DNA of 64,000 nt, taken from the NCBI RefSeq assembly GCF_024808875.1, contig NZ_JANUCT010000007.1:83342-147341 (forward strand), read 5' to 3'. Position numbers and translations under genes: made by a program. The notes under the pieces were generated by a model that did not search any database, was not told where the DNA came from, and worked only from the letters and a program-made list of their open reading frames with translations. Shown here in pieces: positions 35,750 to 44,208 of this stretch (position 1 is the first letter of the stretch; each line of letters opens with the position of its first letter). The stretch comes from Methylohalomonas lacus. GTDB lineage: Bacteria > Pseudomonadota > Gammaproteobacteria > Methylohalomonadales > Methylohalomonadaceae.

Positions 35750-36372
35750 CAGTCGATACTCGAGTTTTTCAGCAGACGCTTCACATCGCTGATGATGCCG
35801 CCCGGTTCGACCCCCTCGCGATAGCGCAATACCAGATAGCCCTGAGGATCGATCACATAGATCGCGTCTTCACTCAGCGGCTCGTTAACCGGCGGCATGG
35901 CGAAATCGTCCGGCGTCAGTTCAGTCGTCGCCCGGCTGTCCAGCACCAGCGTACCGGCGTAGTCGTTGAGCGCCTGCCGCAATGCGCTGTCGTCCTGCAG
36001 ATCGGTCATCCACACGCGTTGCAGATTGCGCGCATAACGGCTTAGTGCAAGCCGAATCTGGCGCAGGCTGTATAGCTTGAAATCGCAGTCCTCGCCACAG
36101 GCGCCGCTGTTCATGTACAACAGCGACCACTTGCCGTAGAGCGTAGCATCGGTGTCTTCCTCGACGAGCGGATTGCGCAACTCGACGTTCGGTAACTTGA
36201 CCATCGGATCGTACAGGTCGCCATGCTGCATGCCGCCACTGTCGATCAGGTTGGTATAGTTGAAGATGATCCACGAGCCCAGCAGCGGGGCGCTGAACAG
36301 CAGCACCAGCACGATGAAGATCAGCCGCGGATTGCCGCGCTTCGCCGCGGCCGTGTTATCTGTTTCAGTCAT
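35749..36372 (-). CDS. Membrane-anchored thioredoxin-fold protein of the cox cluster (CxxxC)
   Basis: 207 residues. One N-terminal helix (about 17-38) followed by a periplasmic domain. The segment LLYMNSGACGEDCDFKLYSL has a Cys-x3-Cys pair and resembles the copper/redox loop of SCO proteins, while IYVIDPQGYLVLRYREG near the end looks like a thioredoxin-fold strand pair. Homologues sit between SURF1 and ctaA in many gammaproteobacterial clusters. A role in copper delivery or in reducing the CuA site is an inference. Overlaps SURF1 by 8 bp and ctaA by 1 bp. Confidence 0.78.
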   Translation of the reverse strand: MTETDNTAAAKRGNPRLIFIVLVLLFSAPLLGSWIIFNYTNLIDSGGMQHGDLYDPMVKLPNVELRNPLVEEDTDATLYGKWSLLYMNSGACGEDCDFKLYSLRQIRLALSRYARNLQRVWMTDLQDDSALRQALNDYAGTLVLDSRATTELTPDDFAMPPVNEPLSEDAIYVIDPQGYLVLRYREGVEPGGIISDVKRLLKNSSID

Positions 36373-37105
36373 TGTCGGTTGGTCGTTTTTTCAGGTTAAC
36401 AATCAAATAAATCAATAACAGGGTTGCGGCCAGCGCAAACCACTGGAAAGCATAGCCCAGATGGCGTTCACGGCCGAAGCCGCCGAGCGCGGCGGCCTGA
36501 TCATCCTCGGCGTGTGCCGCGTCATGCAGACGTACGACATACGGCAATAATTCCAGGTCGCTGTGCCGGGCCAGTTCGGCGGGCTTGATGCGTTGCACGC
36601 GAAACAGCTGCGTTGCCAGCGGCTCGATACGATGCTCCGCCAGCATAATGCCGGTTGCCGGCGCCGGCACGACGCGACCGGACAGTTCCACGCGCCCGCC
36701 CGGTGTATCGAACTGTGGCACCTGCGAGCGATCGGCGCCCAGCGGCAGCCAGTCACGCTCGACCAGCACCGCGCCGTCGGCGGCCGCCAACTGCAACGGG
36801 CTGTACAGCCGATAACCGGGGTCGCCCTGGAACACCTGGTTGTCGAGCAGGTAGTGCGGCTCGCTAAAGTGTCCGGTCAGCGTGACTTCACGCCAGCGCA
36901 GGTCGTCAGCATCCTGATGCCCGATCGCTTCGGCGAGCGCCACAGCAGGCTGATCGTAACGCGCGCTGAATTCCGCCTGCATGGCCGCTTTCTGGTCCGC
37001 GCGGTCAAGCTGCCAGAAGCCGAGCGCCAGCAGGATCGGCAGCATCACCAGGGTGGCCAGGCTTGGCCACAGGCCCGGCCGGAATTGGTAGCGCTTTAAC
37101 TGCAT
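36365..37105 (-). CDS. SURF1 family cytochrome oxidase biogenesis protein
   Basis: 246 residues with one helix at each end (about 15-32 and 222-240) and a central domain outside the membrane. LALGFWQLDRADQKAAMQ and LLDNQVFQGDPGYRLYSPL are the usual SURF1 signatures, as is the closing HLGYAFQWFALA helix. SURF1 helps insert heme A into oxidase subunit I. First of a leftward run with the CxxxC protein, ctaA and cyoE; divergent from the DUF2909 gene 90 bp away. Confidence 0.94.
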   Translation of the reverse strand: MQLKRYQFRPGLWPSLATLVMLPILLALGFWQLDRADQKAAMQAEFSARYDQPAVALAEAIGHQDADDLRWREVTLTGHFSEPHYLLDNQVFQGDPGYRLYSPLQLAAADGAVLVERDWLPLGADRSQVPQFDTPGGRVELSGRVVPAPATGIMLAEHRIEPLATQLFRVQRIKPAELARHSDLELLPYVVRLHDAAHAEDDQAAALGGFGRERHLGYAFQWFALAATLLLIYLIVNLKKRPTDND

Positions 37106-37195
37106 GTCCTAGACAGGGATTTCCGGAAGTCGTGTGTGGTCGAAACCGTGCAACGTTATAATGCCTGACACATTGACCAAGACGGACACAAAACC

Positions 37196-37453
37196 ATGCT
37201 ACCCACCGCCGTATCCAACACCATCATCATTCTGTTCCTGATCGCAATTTTCGGTTCCCTGACCAGCGGCCTTTATTACCTGATTCGCGATCGCGGCCAG
37301 TCACAGCGTACGGTCAAGGCCCTGAGCTGGCGCATCGGCCTGTCGCTGCTACTGTTCTTCCTGCTGATTATCGGTTTTGCTGCCGGCGTGATTCAGCCGC
37401 ATGGCCTGTCCCAGCAAACACCGGCGACGCAAACAGAAAAGGCGCCGTCCTGA
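37196..37453 (+). CDS. DUF2909 twin transmembrane protein
   Basis: 85 residues with two hydrophobic helices (about 8-28 and 48-68) joined by a basic loop (RDRGQSQRT); this is the DUF2909 arrangement. It is found in oxidase clusters of many gammaproteobacteria and is assumed to help oxidase assembly, but has no assigned activity. It is the only + strand gene in a cluster otherwise read leftward. A TATAAT at 37157-37162 lies 34 bp upstream of the start. Confidence 0.85.
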   Translation: MLPTAVSNTIIILFLIAIFGSLTSGLYYLIRDRGQSQRTVKALSWRIGLSLLLFFLLIIGFAAGVIQPHGLSQQTPATQTEKAPS

Positions 37454-37466
37454 AACAGCGCCTTTC
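37438..37466. terminator. Possible bidirectional terminator between DUF2909 and coxC
   Basis: 8-bp stem AAAGGCGC (37438-37445) / GCGCCTTT (37458-37465) with a 12-nt loop, overlapping the DUF2909 stop. T-tracts are short (3 nt), so strength is doubtful. A second hairpin TGGCTC/GAGCCA spans 37479-37499. Confidence 0.4.
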
Positions 37467-37490
37467 CTGCTGGCGAATTGGCTCCGACTG

Positions 37491-38366
37491 TCAGAGCCAG
37501 TAGACGAATATAAACAGGAACAGCCAGACCACGTCGACGAAGTGCCAGTACCAGGCCACCGCCTCGAAGGCAAAATGGTTTTCCGGCGTAAAATGGCCCC
37601 TGATGGCGCGCAGCATGATGATGAAGATCATCAGCGCGCCCATGCTGACATGAAAACCGTGGAAGCCGGTCAGCAGGAAGAAGGTGGCCCCATAGATACC
37701 AGAGTTCAGTGTCAGGCCCAGATCCTGATAGGCGTGAATGTACTCCTCACCCTGCAGGAAAATAAACAGCACACCCAGCGCCACCGTCGCGGCCAGCCAC
37801 CAGACCAGCGGGCTGCGCTTGTTCTTGACCAGGGCCCAGTGCGCAAACGTAATGGTCGCGCCCGAAGTCAGCAGGATGAGCGTATTGATCGCCGGCAGGC
37901 CCCAGGCGCCGATGATGCCACTCGGTGCACTGTAGAAGGAGCCTTCCGGGAAACTCAGCATCGGCCAGGTATAAGCAAACTCGGGCCACAGAAATTCATT
38001 GGTCGCAAAACCCTTGCCCTCGCCACCCAGCCACGGCCCGGCATACATGCGGGCATAGAACAGCGCGCCGAAGAACGCAGCAAAGAACATGACCTCGGAA
38101 AAGATAAACCAGCCCATGCTCCAGCGAAAACTGACATCGACCTGATGATTGTACTTGCCGGTTTCGCTTTCACGAATGACCTCGCCAAACCAGCCGAACA
38201 TGAAATACAGGACCAGGGCCACAGCCAGACCCAACACATAGGGATAGGCAGCGTAATCATTCAGCCACATCGCGGTACCGCCGAACAGGCAAAACAGGGC
38301 GATCGATGAAACGATCGGCCAGTGGCTCGATTGCGGTACGTAATAAGCGCCGTGAGAATCAGACAT
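37491..38366 (-). CDS. ctaE: Cytochrome c oxidase subunit III
   Basis: 291 residues, seven helices. SHWPIVSSIALFCLFGG, WFIFSEVMFFAAFFGALFYA, and the closing HFVDVVWLFLFIFVYWL are conserved in subunit III; the Glu of SEVMFF and the HGFHVSMGA segment are at the expected places. Subunit III is part of the aa3-type terminal oxidase and supports proton uptake and stability. Downstream of ctaG by 53 bp. Confidence 0.97.
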   Translation of the reverse strand: MSDSHGAYYVPQSSHWPIVSSIALFCLFGGTAMWLNDYAAYPYVLGLAVALVLYFMFGWFGEVIRESETGKYNHQVDVSFRWSMGWFIFSEVMFFAAFFGALFYARMYAGPWLGGEGKGFATNEFLWPEFAYTWPMLSFPEGSFYSAPSGIIGAWGLPAINTLILLTSGATITFAHWALVKNKRSPLVWWLAATVALGVLFIFLQGEEYIHAYQDLGLTLNSGIYGATFFLLTGFHGFHVSMGALMIFIIMLRAIRGHFTPENHFAFEAVAWYWHFVDVVWLFLFIFVYWL

Positions 38367-38419
38367 ACAAATACCCCACTCTTTAATATCTGGTTATAGT
38401 TATTGCTTGAGGCAACACG

Positions 38420-39010
38420 TCAGCTCCTGCTGCCCGCCTCGGCATGTTCATCATCTGTCTTCTTTGCAGCCTTGTCGCCGCGGGAATCAGACGTTTCAAA
38501 AAACGTGTACGACAGGGTTACGCCCTTGATCTTGCGGGGCAGTTCCGTATCGATCACGAAGCGCATTGGCATTTCCAGCTTTTCACCCGGCTCCAGCGTC
38601 TGCTCGGTATAACAAAAGCACTCGGTCTTGCTGAGATAGATCGACGCTTCAGCCGGCGAAACGTTGTAGATGGCACGACCGACAATGGTTTCGTCCGAAG
38701 TGTTCTCGACCACGAAATGCGCTTCGTTCAGGGCGCCCGGGTGGATGCGCGTGGTACCGGTCAGTGACTTGAACGCCCATGGCAGATCGCCATTTGTTGA
38801 AGTCAGGTACTCCATCTTGATCTGACGGCTACGATCAACGCCGGCCGGATCGATCTGATCGGCTGTGGTCTGCTGAACGCCGCGACCACCGAGTCCGGTC
38901 AAGTCACAGAACACGTCATACAAAGGCACCAGCGCATAACCGAAACCAAACATGGCCACCGGTATAAGCGCCAGTTTCAGCGCCATCTTTTTGCCCTGGT
39001 TTGCACTCAT
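38420..39010 (-). CDS. ctaG: Cytochrome c oxidase assembly protein CtaG/Cox11
   Basis: 196 residues. One N-terminal helix (about 10-30) then a periplasmic immunoglobulin-like domain. The copper site is CFCYTEQTLEPGE, with the CxC pair of Cox11, and ALVPLYDVFCDLTGLGG after the helix is also conserved. It places CuB into subunit I. ATG overlaps the stop of the 43-residue gene upstream (ATGA). Confidence 0.96.
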   Translation of the reverse strand: MSANQGKKMALKLALIPVAMFGFGYALVPLYDVFCDLTGLGGRGVQQTTADQIDPAGVDRSRQIKMEYLTSTNGDLPWAFKSLTGTTRIHPGALNEAHFVVENTSDETIVGRAIYNVSPAEASIYLSKTECFCYTEQTLEPGEKLEMPMRFVIDTELPRKIKGVTLSYTFFETSDSRGDKAAKKTDDEHAEAGSRS

Positions 39011-39138
39011 ATCAGTGTCCTGTAAACGAAGTAGCCCACATAGACCAGCACAGCCACAAGGCCCAGTATCAGCGCTGTGAGCTTGATCCGCCGGGCCTGT
39101 GCCTTGCGATCCGTATTTTCGGACTGCGTATCAGACAT
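39007..39138 (-). CDS. 43-residue single-helix oxidase-associated protein
   Basis: ATG at 39138, TGA at 39007-39009. Product starts MSDTQSENTDRKAQARRIK and has one hydrophobic helix (about 20-38, LTALILGLVAVLVYVGYF) ending YRTLI. It lies 22 bp after coxA and its TGA overlaps the ctaG ATG, so translation is likely coupled. Similar tiny proteins between coxA and ctaG are annotated in other gammaproteobacteria as oxidase small assembly proteins; activity unknown. Too short for ordinary ORF cut-offs, so easily missed. Confidence 0.8.
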   Translation of the reverse strand: MSDTQSENTDRKAQARRIKLTALILGLVAVLVYVGYFVYRTLI

Positions 39139-39160
39139 TATTACAGCTCGCCGTTTCCGA

Positions 39161-40756
39161 TCAGCTATGGGCGACGGAGTCCGTCACCTTCGGCGGTGTC
39201 GTGAAAGTATGTGCCGGCGGCGGTGACGGCAGCGTCCACTCGAGACCATGCGCGCCTTCCCAGACCTGATTGGTCGCCTTGGCGCCGCCGCGGATGCACT
39301 GGATGACCACGACAACGAACAGCAACTGGCTCAGACCGAAGACGAACCCTCCGATACTGGAAACCATGTTCCATTCGGTGAACTGAACGGCATAGTCCGG
39401 AATACGGCGCGGCATGCCGGCTAGGCCGAGAAAGTGCTGCGGGAAGAACAGCACGTTCACGGAGATGGTCGACAACCAGAAGTGCCACTTGCCGAGTGTC
39501 TCGTTGTACATATGGCCGGTCCACTTCGGCAGCCAGTAATAGGCGCCCGCGAACAGCGCAAAGACCGCGCCGGTAACCAGTACGTAGTGGAAATGCGCCA
39601 CCACGAAGTAGGTGTCGTGATACTGGAAGTCGGCCGGCGTAATACCCAGCATCAGACCGGAGAAACCGCCGATCGAGAACAGCAACACGAAGGCGACGGC
39701 GAACAACATCGGCGTTTCGAACGTCAGTGAGCCCCGCCACATGGTAGCCAGCCAGTTGAAGATCTTCACGCCCGTAGGTACCGCAATCGACATGGTCGCG
39801 TACATAAAGAACAGCTCACCGGCCAGCGGCATGCCGACGGTGAACATGTGGTGCGCCCAGACGAAGAACGACATGAAGGCAATGGCCGCGGTCGCGTAGA
39901 CCATCGACTCGTAACCGAACAGCGGCTTGCGCGAAAACGTCGGGATAACCTGCGAGACGATGCCGAATGCCGGCAGAATAAGGATGTACACCTCGGGATG
40001 ACCAAAGAACCAGAAGATGTGCTGGAACATGACCGGGTCACCACCGCCAGCGGCGTCGAAGAAACTGGTACCGAAGTACTTGTCGGTCAGCAGCATGGTC
40101 ACCGCACCGGCGAGCACCGGAATCGAGGCGATCAGCAGGAACGCGGTAATGATCCAGGCCCAGACGAACAGCGGCAATTTCATGAACGTCATGCCCGGGG
40201 CACGCATGTTGAACACCGTTGCGATGATATTGATCGCGCCCATGACCGAGGAGAAGCCGAGGAAGTGAACGGCAAAGATCACGAACGGGAAGGCATCACC
40301 GGTCTGCAGCATCAACGGCGGATACATTGTCCAGCCGCCGGCAGGACCGCCGCCCGGCAGGAACAGCGTCACCAGCAGCAGCGTAAAGGCGAACGGCAGA
40401 ATCCAGAAGCTCCAGTTATTCAGTCGCGGCAAGGCCATGTCCGGTGCACCGATCATCATCGGGATCATCCAGTTGGCGAAGCCGACTGCCGCTGGCATGA
40501 CCACACCGAAAATCATAACCAGCGCATGCATCGTGGTCATGGAGTTGAAGAACTGCGGGTCCACAAACTGCAGCCCCGGCTGGAACAGCTCCAGGCGAAT
40601 CACCATAGCCATGGCGCCACCGATAAAGAACATGACCAGCGAGAACAGCAGGTACAGGGTACCGATGTCCTTGTGGTTGGTGCCGAAAAACCAGCGCTGG
40701 ATAAAACCAGGATGATGCTCGTGATGATCATCGTGATGGATTGCTGCTTCGCTCAT
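39161..40756 (-). CDS. ctaD: Cytochrome c oxidase subunit I (aa3-type)
   Basis: 531 residues, twelve helices. Heme-copper ligands are visible: the His of TTMHALVMIFGVV, the FGHPEVYILILP loop with the cross-linked His-Tyr, WAHHMFTVG, and HFHYVLVTG. Catalyses reduction of O2 to water with proton pumping; D- and K-channel segments (NWMIPMMIGAPDMALPR) are conserved as in type A oxidases. Follows coxB by 60 bp. Confidence 0.98.
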   Translation of the reverse strand: MSEAAIHHDDHHEHHPGFIQRWFFGTNHKDIGTLYLLFSLVMFFIGGAMAMVIRLELFQPGLQFVDPQFFNSMTTMHALVMIFGVVMPAAVGFANWMIPMMIGAPDMALPRLNNWSFWILPFAFTLLLVTLFLPGGGPAGGWTMYPPLMLQTGDAFPFVIFAVHFLGFSSVMGAINIIATVFNMRAPGMTFMKLPLFVWAWIITAFLLIASIPVLAGAVTMLLTDKYFGTSFFDAAGGGDPVMFQHIFWFFGHPEVYILILPAFGIVSQVIPTFSRKPLFGYESMVYATAAIAFMSFFVWAHHMFTVGMPLAGELFFMYATMSIAVPTGVKIFNWLATMWRGSLTFETPMLFAVAFVLLFSIGGFSGLMLGITPADFQYHDTYFVVAHFHYVLVTGAVFALFAGAYYWLPKWTGHMYNETLGKWHFWLSTISVNVLFFPQHFLGLAGMPRRIPDYAVQFTEWNMVSSIGGFVFGLSQLLFVVVVIQCIRGGAKATNQVWEGAHGLEWTLPSPPPAHTFTTPPKVTDSVAHS

Positions 40757-40816
40757 CGCTCTATCCTCGGATTCTTTGTCGCTTCTTTAATAATAATTTT
40801 AATTGGTCATGCCGGC

Positions 40817-41959
40817 CTAGCGCAGATCGTTGACTTCGCTCGGCTGCACCATATCACCCATTTCATTGCCCCAGGCGTTACGCTCATAGGTGACGACGGC
40901 GGCAATTTCGGCATCACTCAGCTGGTCGCCAAAAGCGGCCATGGTCGTACCGTCGACACCATGCAAGACCACATCAACATGGTCTTCCTTCGGCCCGAAG
41001 ATAATGTCGCTTTCGGTCAGTGACGGGAACGCGCCCTCGACACCCTCGCCGTTGGCCTGGTGACAGGCGGCGCAGTTGGTGCCATAAACTTCCTCACCCT
41101 TGGCCATCAGCTCATCCATGCTCCATTCGCGATCAGCCTCGGCGGTTTTTTCCTGCTCGGCCTTTTTCTCGGCCAGCCATTTCTCGTACTCATCCTTTTC
41201 CTTGGCCACCAGCACGATCGGCATGAAGCCATGATCACGGCCACAGAGTTCCGCGCACTGACCGCGATAGGTGCCCGGCTCCTCGATGACGGCCCAGGAT
41301 TCATTGATAAACCCGGGAATGGCGTCGCGCTTCCAGCCGAGATCCGGCACCCACCAGGCGTGAATCACGTCGTTGGCGGTGGTCAGGAAGCGGATCTTGG
41401 TATCGACCGGCACGACGACGGGATTGTCGACGTCGAGCAGATAGTTCGGCACTTCGTTGGGGTCGAGTCCGGCGCGCAACTGGCGCGCCTGATTGCTCGC
41501 ACTGTCGAGCGTGCTGAAGAAGCTGACGCCCTCATCGATGTAATCGTATTCCCACTTCCACTGATAACCGGTGACCTTGATGCTCATTTCGGAATCGCCG
41601 GTGTTCTCCATCGCGATCAGCACCTTGGTTGCCGGAATCGCCATGCCGACCAGGATCAGGATCGGGATGATGGTCCAGGCGATTTCCGCCTTGGTACTGT
41701 GATGGAACTGGGAAGCCACCGCGCCCCGCGACTTGCGGTGGTAGAAAATGGACCAGAACATGATGCCGAACACCACGACACCAATGGCCACACAGATCCA
41801 CATGATGATCATGTGCAGATCATAGATATCCTTACTAAGCGGCGTCACACCCTGGGTCATGTTGAGCTGTTCGTAGCCCGCCATAGCAGCGCTGCTCAAC
41901 AGCAACAACGGTAAAACTGCGACCCGGGCCAGCCTATCGCTCAGTGATTTAATAGACAT
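40817..41959 (-). CDS. ctaC: Cytochrome c oxidase subunit II with C-terminal cytochrome c domain
   Basis: 380 residues. Signal peptide, two helices (about 48-72 and 95-115), then the cupredoxin domain with the CuA site (RGQCAELCGRDHGFMP: Cys-x3-Cys-x3-His-x2-Met). After a Glu/Lys-rich linker (EKWLAEKKAEQEKTAEAD, about 262-280) comes a fused cytochrome c domain with CAACH heme motif near 300 and a distal Met (TTMAAFG). It is thus a caa3-type subunit II that can take electrons through its own heme. First oxidase subunit gene, 35 bp after the DUF2244 gene. Confidence 0.97.
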   Translation of the reverse strand: MSIKSLSDRLARVAVLPLLLLSSAAMAGYEQLNMTQGVTPLSKDIYDLHMIIMWICVAIGVVVFGIMFWSIFYHRKSRGAVASQFHHSTKAEIAWTIIPILILVGMAIPATKVLIAMENTGDSEMSIKVTGYQWKWEYDYIDEGVSFFSTLDSASNQARQLRAGLDPNEVPNYLLDVDNPVVVPVDTKIRFLTTANDVIHAWWVPDLGWKRDAIPGFINESWAVIEEPGTYRGQCAELCGRDHGFMPIVLVAKEKDEYEKWLAEKKAEQEKTAEADREWSMDELMAKGEEVYGTNCAACHQANGEGVEGAFPSLTESDIIFGPKEDHVDVVLHGVDGTTMAAFGDQLSDAEIAAVVTYERNAWGNEMGDMVQPSEVNDLR

Positions 41960-41994
41960 GCAACTATCCTCAGCACTCGTCAGTCATTATGTTT

Positions 41995-42489
41995 TTATGG
42001 TTTCACGGCCTCGAGCGGCGTAATCATTCTGATCAGCAGCTGTGCGAGCCCCCGACGTTCCTCTTCATTAAGAAACTGCCCGACTTCCACCTGGCGGCCG
42101 TGCGAGCGAATCAGCAAACGGCTCGGATGCCAGCTAACCGGCGGATGTTCGAGTATCACCTTCGTCCAGCTCCGCTGGAATTCGTAGCGTTCAACCGGTT
42201 TGTCCCGGCCGACTTCCACGGCCACCGATTGATCATCGACAGTAACCACCTCGCGGATACTGTTGCGCCAAGATGTTACATAAAGCGCCGCACCCAGCGC
42301 CAGCATTTCCAGCCCGCAGAACGGCAACACCAGCGTTAAGCCGATGTGAAAATAGGCGAGTCCGATGGCCAAGGACACAAACACCATCAGTAGATATAAC
42401 GATACCAGTGTTTGCCAGGACATGGATCGATTCGGCTCGATGACCAGACACTGGGTGTCGGCATCAGGCCCGCTCAGCGCCGATATCAC
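41995..42489 (-). CDS. DUF2244 domain-containing membrane protein
   Basis: 164 residues. Two hydrophobic helices (about 26-46 and 50-72) and a soluble C-terminal part with the DUF2244 pattern (FQRSWTKVILEHPPVSWHPSRLLIRSHGR then VEVGQFLNEEER). Frequently upstream of coxB in alpha- and gammaproteobacteria; function unknown. It appears to be the promoter-proximal gene of the oxidase operon here, downstream of an FNR/Anr-type box. Confidence 0.87.
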   Translation of the reverse strand: MISALSGPDADTQCLVIEPNRSMSWQTLVSLYLLMVFVSLAIGLAYFHIGLTLVLPFCGLEMLALGAALYVTSWRNSIREVVTVDDQSVAVEVGRDKPVERYEFQRSWTKVILEHPPVSWHPSRLLIRSHGRQVEVGQFLNEEERRGLAQLLIRMITPLEAVKP

Positions 42490-42606
42490 TGCTTAAACAA
42501 CTCCGCGAACGAAATAGGCTCCCTACGCATATTTCGGGTGCAAGGTTAACAATATGCCCGATTCCACTCGCTTGACGCAAGTCGCAATCCGCGCTAGGCC
42601 CCTGAT

Positions 42607-42620
42607 TTGATTCAGATCAA
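42607..42620 (-). promoter_or_regulatory. FNR/Anr-type box upstream of the oxidase operon
   Basis: TTGAT-TCAG-ATCAA, a perfect match to the FNR consensus TTGAT-N4-ATCAA. It lies 117 bp upstream of the DUF2244 start codon, 8 bp beyond the bioD stop. Such boxes are bound by oxygen-sensing FNR/Anr or by Dnr-type regulators. The palindrome is symmetric, so orientation is inferred from the only downstream gene start. Confidence 0.72.
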
Positions 42621-42628
42621 AACACGTA

Positions 42629-43306
42629 TCAGTCAAATACCCGCGCCTCGGCCAGCGATTGCCAGCAGCGCGCATCGGCCGTGGCGGCGTACGGCACGCG
42701 GGCCAGCAGCGGTGCCGGAATCGCTGCCGCCAGGGTGGCAAGGGTCGCCTCCGCTTCATAGTCCGGATCCAGAGTGTTCGCGATCCAGCCGCGTAAAGCC
42801 AGGCCGTCGGCACGAATCGCCTCGGCGGTCAGCAGCGCGTGATTGATGCAGCCGAGCCGCAGGCCGACCACCAGAACGACCGGCAGGTCCAGCGCCCGGA
42901 CCAGGTCGGCAGTCTGCAACGTGACCGACAGCGGCACGCGCCAGCCGCCGACGCCCTCGACAACGACCCGGTCGCTGGCCGCGGCGAGCTCGGCGTAGGC
43001 GGCCGTCAACGGCTCCAGTGCCACCGTTACACCGGCCTGCTCGGCGGCGACATGCGGCGCTATCGGCGGTGCAAACGCGTACGGATTGATCGTGGCATAC
43101 GGCCAGTCGCGGCTGGCCGCCGCCTGTAACGCCAGGGCGTCCTCGTTGCGCAGCTCGCCCTGGATAAGCTCGCTGCCGCTCGCCACCGGCTTCATGCCGG
43201 CAACATTCAGCCCGCGCGTGCGCCAGGCGTCGAGCAGGCCGACGCTGACCCAGGTCTTGCCGATACCGGTATCGGTACCGGTGACAAACACGCCGGCCGC
43301 GCTCAT
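42629..43306 (-). CDS. bioD: Dethiobiotin synthase
   Basis: 225 residues. P-loop GTDTGIGKTWVS at 10-21, KPVASGSE, and the VEGVGGWRVPL segment binding diaminopelargonate and CO2. It closes the ureido ring of dethiobiotin using ATP. Its first codons overlap the bioC stop by 4 bp. Last gene of bioBFHCD; bioA is absent from this window. Confidence 0.95.
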   Translation of the reverse strand: MSAAGVFVTGTDTGIGKTWVSVGLLDAWRTRGLNVAGMKPVASGSELIQGELRNEDALALQAAASRDWPYATINPYAFAPPIAPHVAAEQAGVTVALEPLTAAYAELAAASDRVVVEGVGGWRVPLSVTLQTADLVRALDLPVVLVVGLRLGCINHALLTAEAIRADGLALRGWIANTLDPDYEAEATLATLAAAIPAPLLARVPYAATADARCWQSLAEARVFD

Positions 43307-44202
43307 CGTTCGGCCCGCTTTTTCAGGCTTGTCAGCGGCACGTGAACGTCGCCATCGGCGGTGCGCTGTTGCGGCGGCTGCGCCGGTACCCAGGCATGAC
43401 CGTAGACCACCTCGAAGCTCGCCGGAATGCGACCGTCGCTCTGCCGCCAGGCGGCGTTATAGGCGTCGACCATCGCCCGCAGGCGCTGCACACCGGTCAG
43501 ACTGCGCCGCCGATCGCTGAGACCGTTCTGGGCACCGAGCTGCTTAAGCTCGCGCATCAGCGCGTGCACGTCGCTGTAGGTCAGGTGAAATGTATCCGCC
43601 TCCATGACCGGATCGCTGAAACCGACCTGCACCAGTGCATCACCGACATTGTGCATGTCGACGAACGGATTCACGTGCGGGCTGTCGTCCACCGCCGCCC
43701 AGCTGGCGCGCAGCTCCTTGAGCGTATCCGGACCGAAGCTGGCGAACTGGATCAGCCCGTCCGCGCGCAGGCTGCGGCGCAGCTGGGCGAATACGCCCGG
43801 CAGGTCGGCGACCCACTGCAGCATGAGACTGGAAAAGACGAAGTCGATGCTGGCCGGCGCGATCGGCAATTGCGCGACGTCGGCCTGAACAAAGCGCTGG
43901 CGCGAGAACCAGCGCGGTGCCCGGCGGCGCGCATGGCGCAGCATGCCATGGGCGATATCGAGCTGGATCACCTGCGCGCGCCGGTAGCGCCGTGCCAAGC
44001 CGGCGGCGGCGGCACCGCTGCCGGAGCCGAGATCGAGAATGCGTTCGGGCTTGAGACGGATCACGTCGAGCCGCTCGAACAGCCGCTCGAGTACGGCGCG
44101 CTGCAATACGGCCACCTTGTCGTAGGTGCCGGCGGCGCGATCAAAGTCGCGCGTTACCGCGCGCGAATCCAGCCAGTTGTTATCGTCGTTTCGGGAAGTC
44201 AC
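43303..44202 (-). CDS. bioC: Malonyl-ACP O-methyltransferase
   Basis: 299 residues, class I SAM methyltransferase. ILDLGSGSGAAAAGLARRY is the SAM loop, VDAY and GHAW-type segments close the fold (VYGHAWVPAQPPQQR near the end is characteristic of BioC). It methylates the malonyl carboxyl of malonyl-ACP so the fatty acid pathway can elongate the pimeloyl chain; BioH later removes the methyl. Located 6 bp after bioH, in keeping with this partnership. Confidence 0.94.
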   Translation of the reverse strand: MTSRNDDNNWLDSRAVTRDFDRAAGTYDKVAVLQRAVLERLFERLDVIRLKPERILDLGSGSGAAAAGLARRYRRAQVIQLDIAHGMLRHARRRAPRWFSRQRFVQADVAQLPIAPASIDFVFSSLMLQWVADLPGVFAQLRRSLRADGLIQFASFGPDTLKELRASWAAVDDSPHVNPFVDMHNVGDALVQVGFSDPVMEADTFHLTYSDVHALMRELKQLGAQNGLSDRRRSLTGVQRLRAMVDAYNAAWRQSDGRIPASFEVVYGHAWVPAQPPQQRTADGDVHVPLTSLKKRAER

Positions 44203-44208
44203 TTTTAC

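Noticed and set aside
39848..41023. 391-codon + strand frame antisense to cox subunit genes
   Set aside because: Shadow of coxA and coxB, which have all metal ligands.
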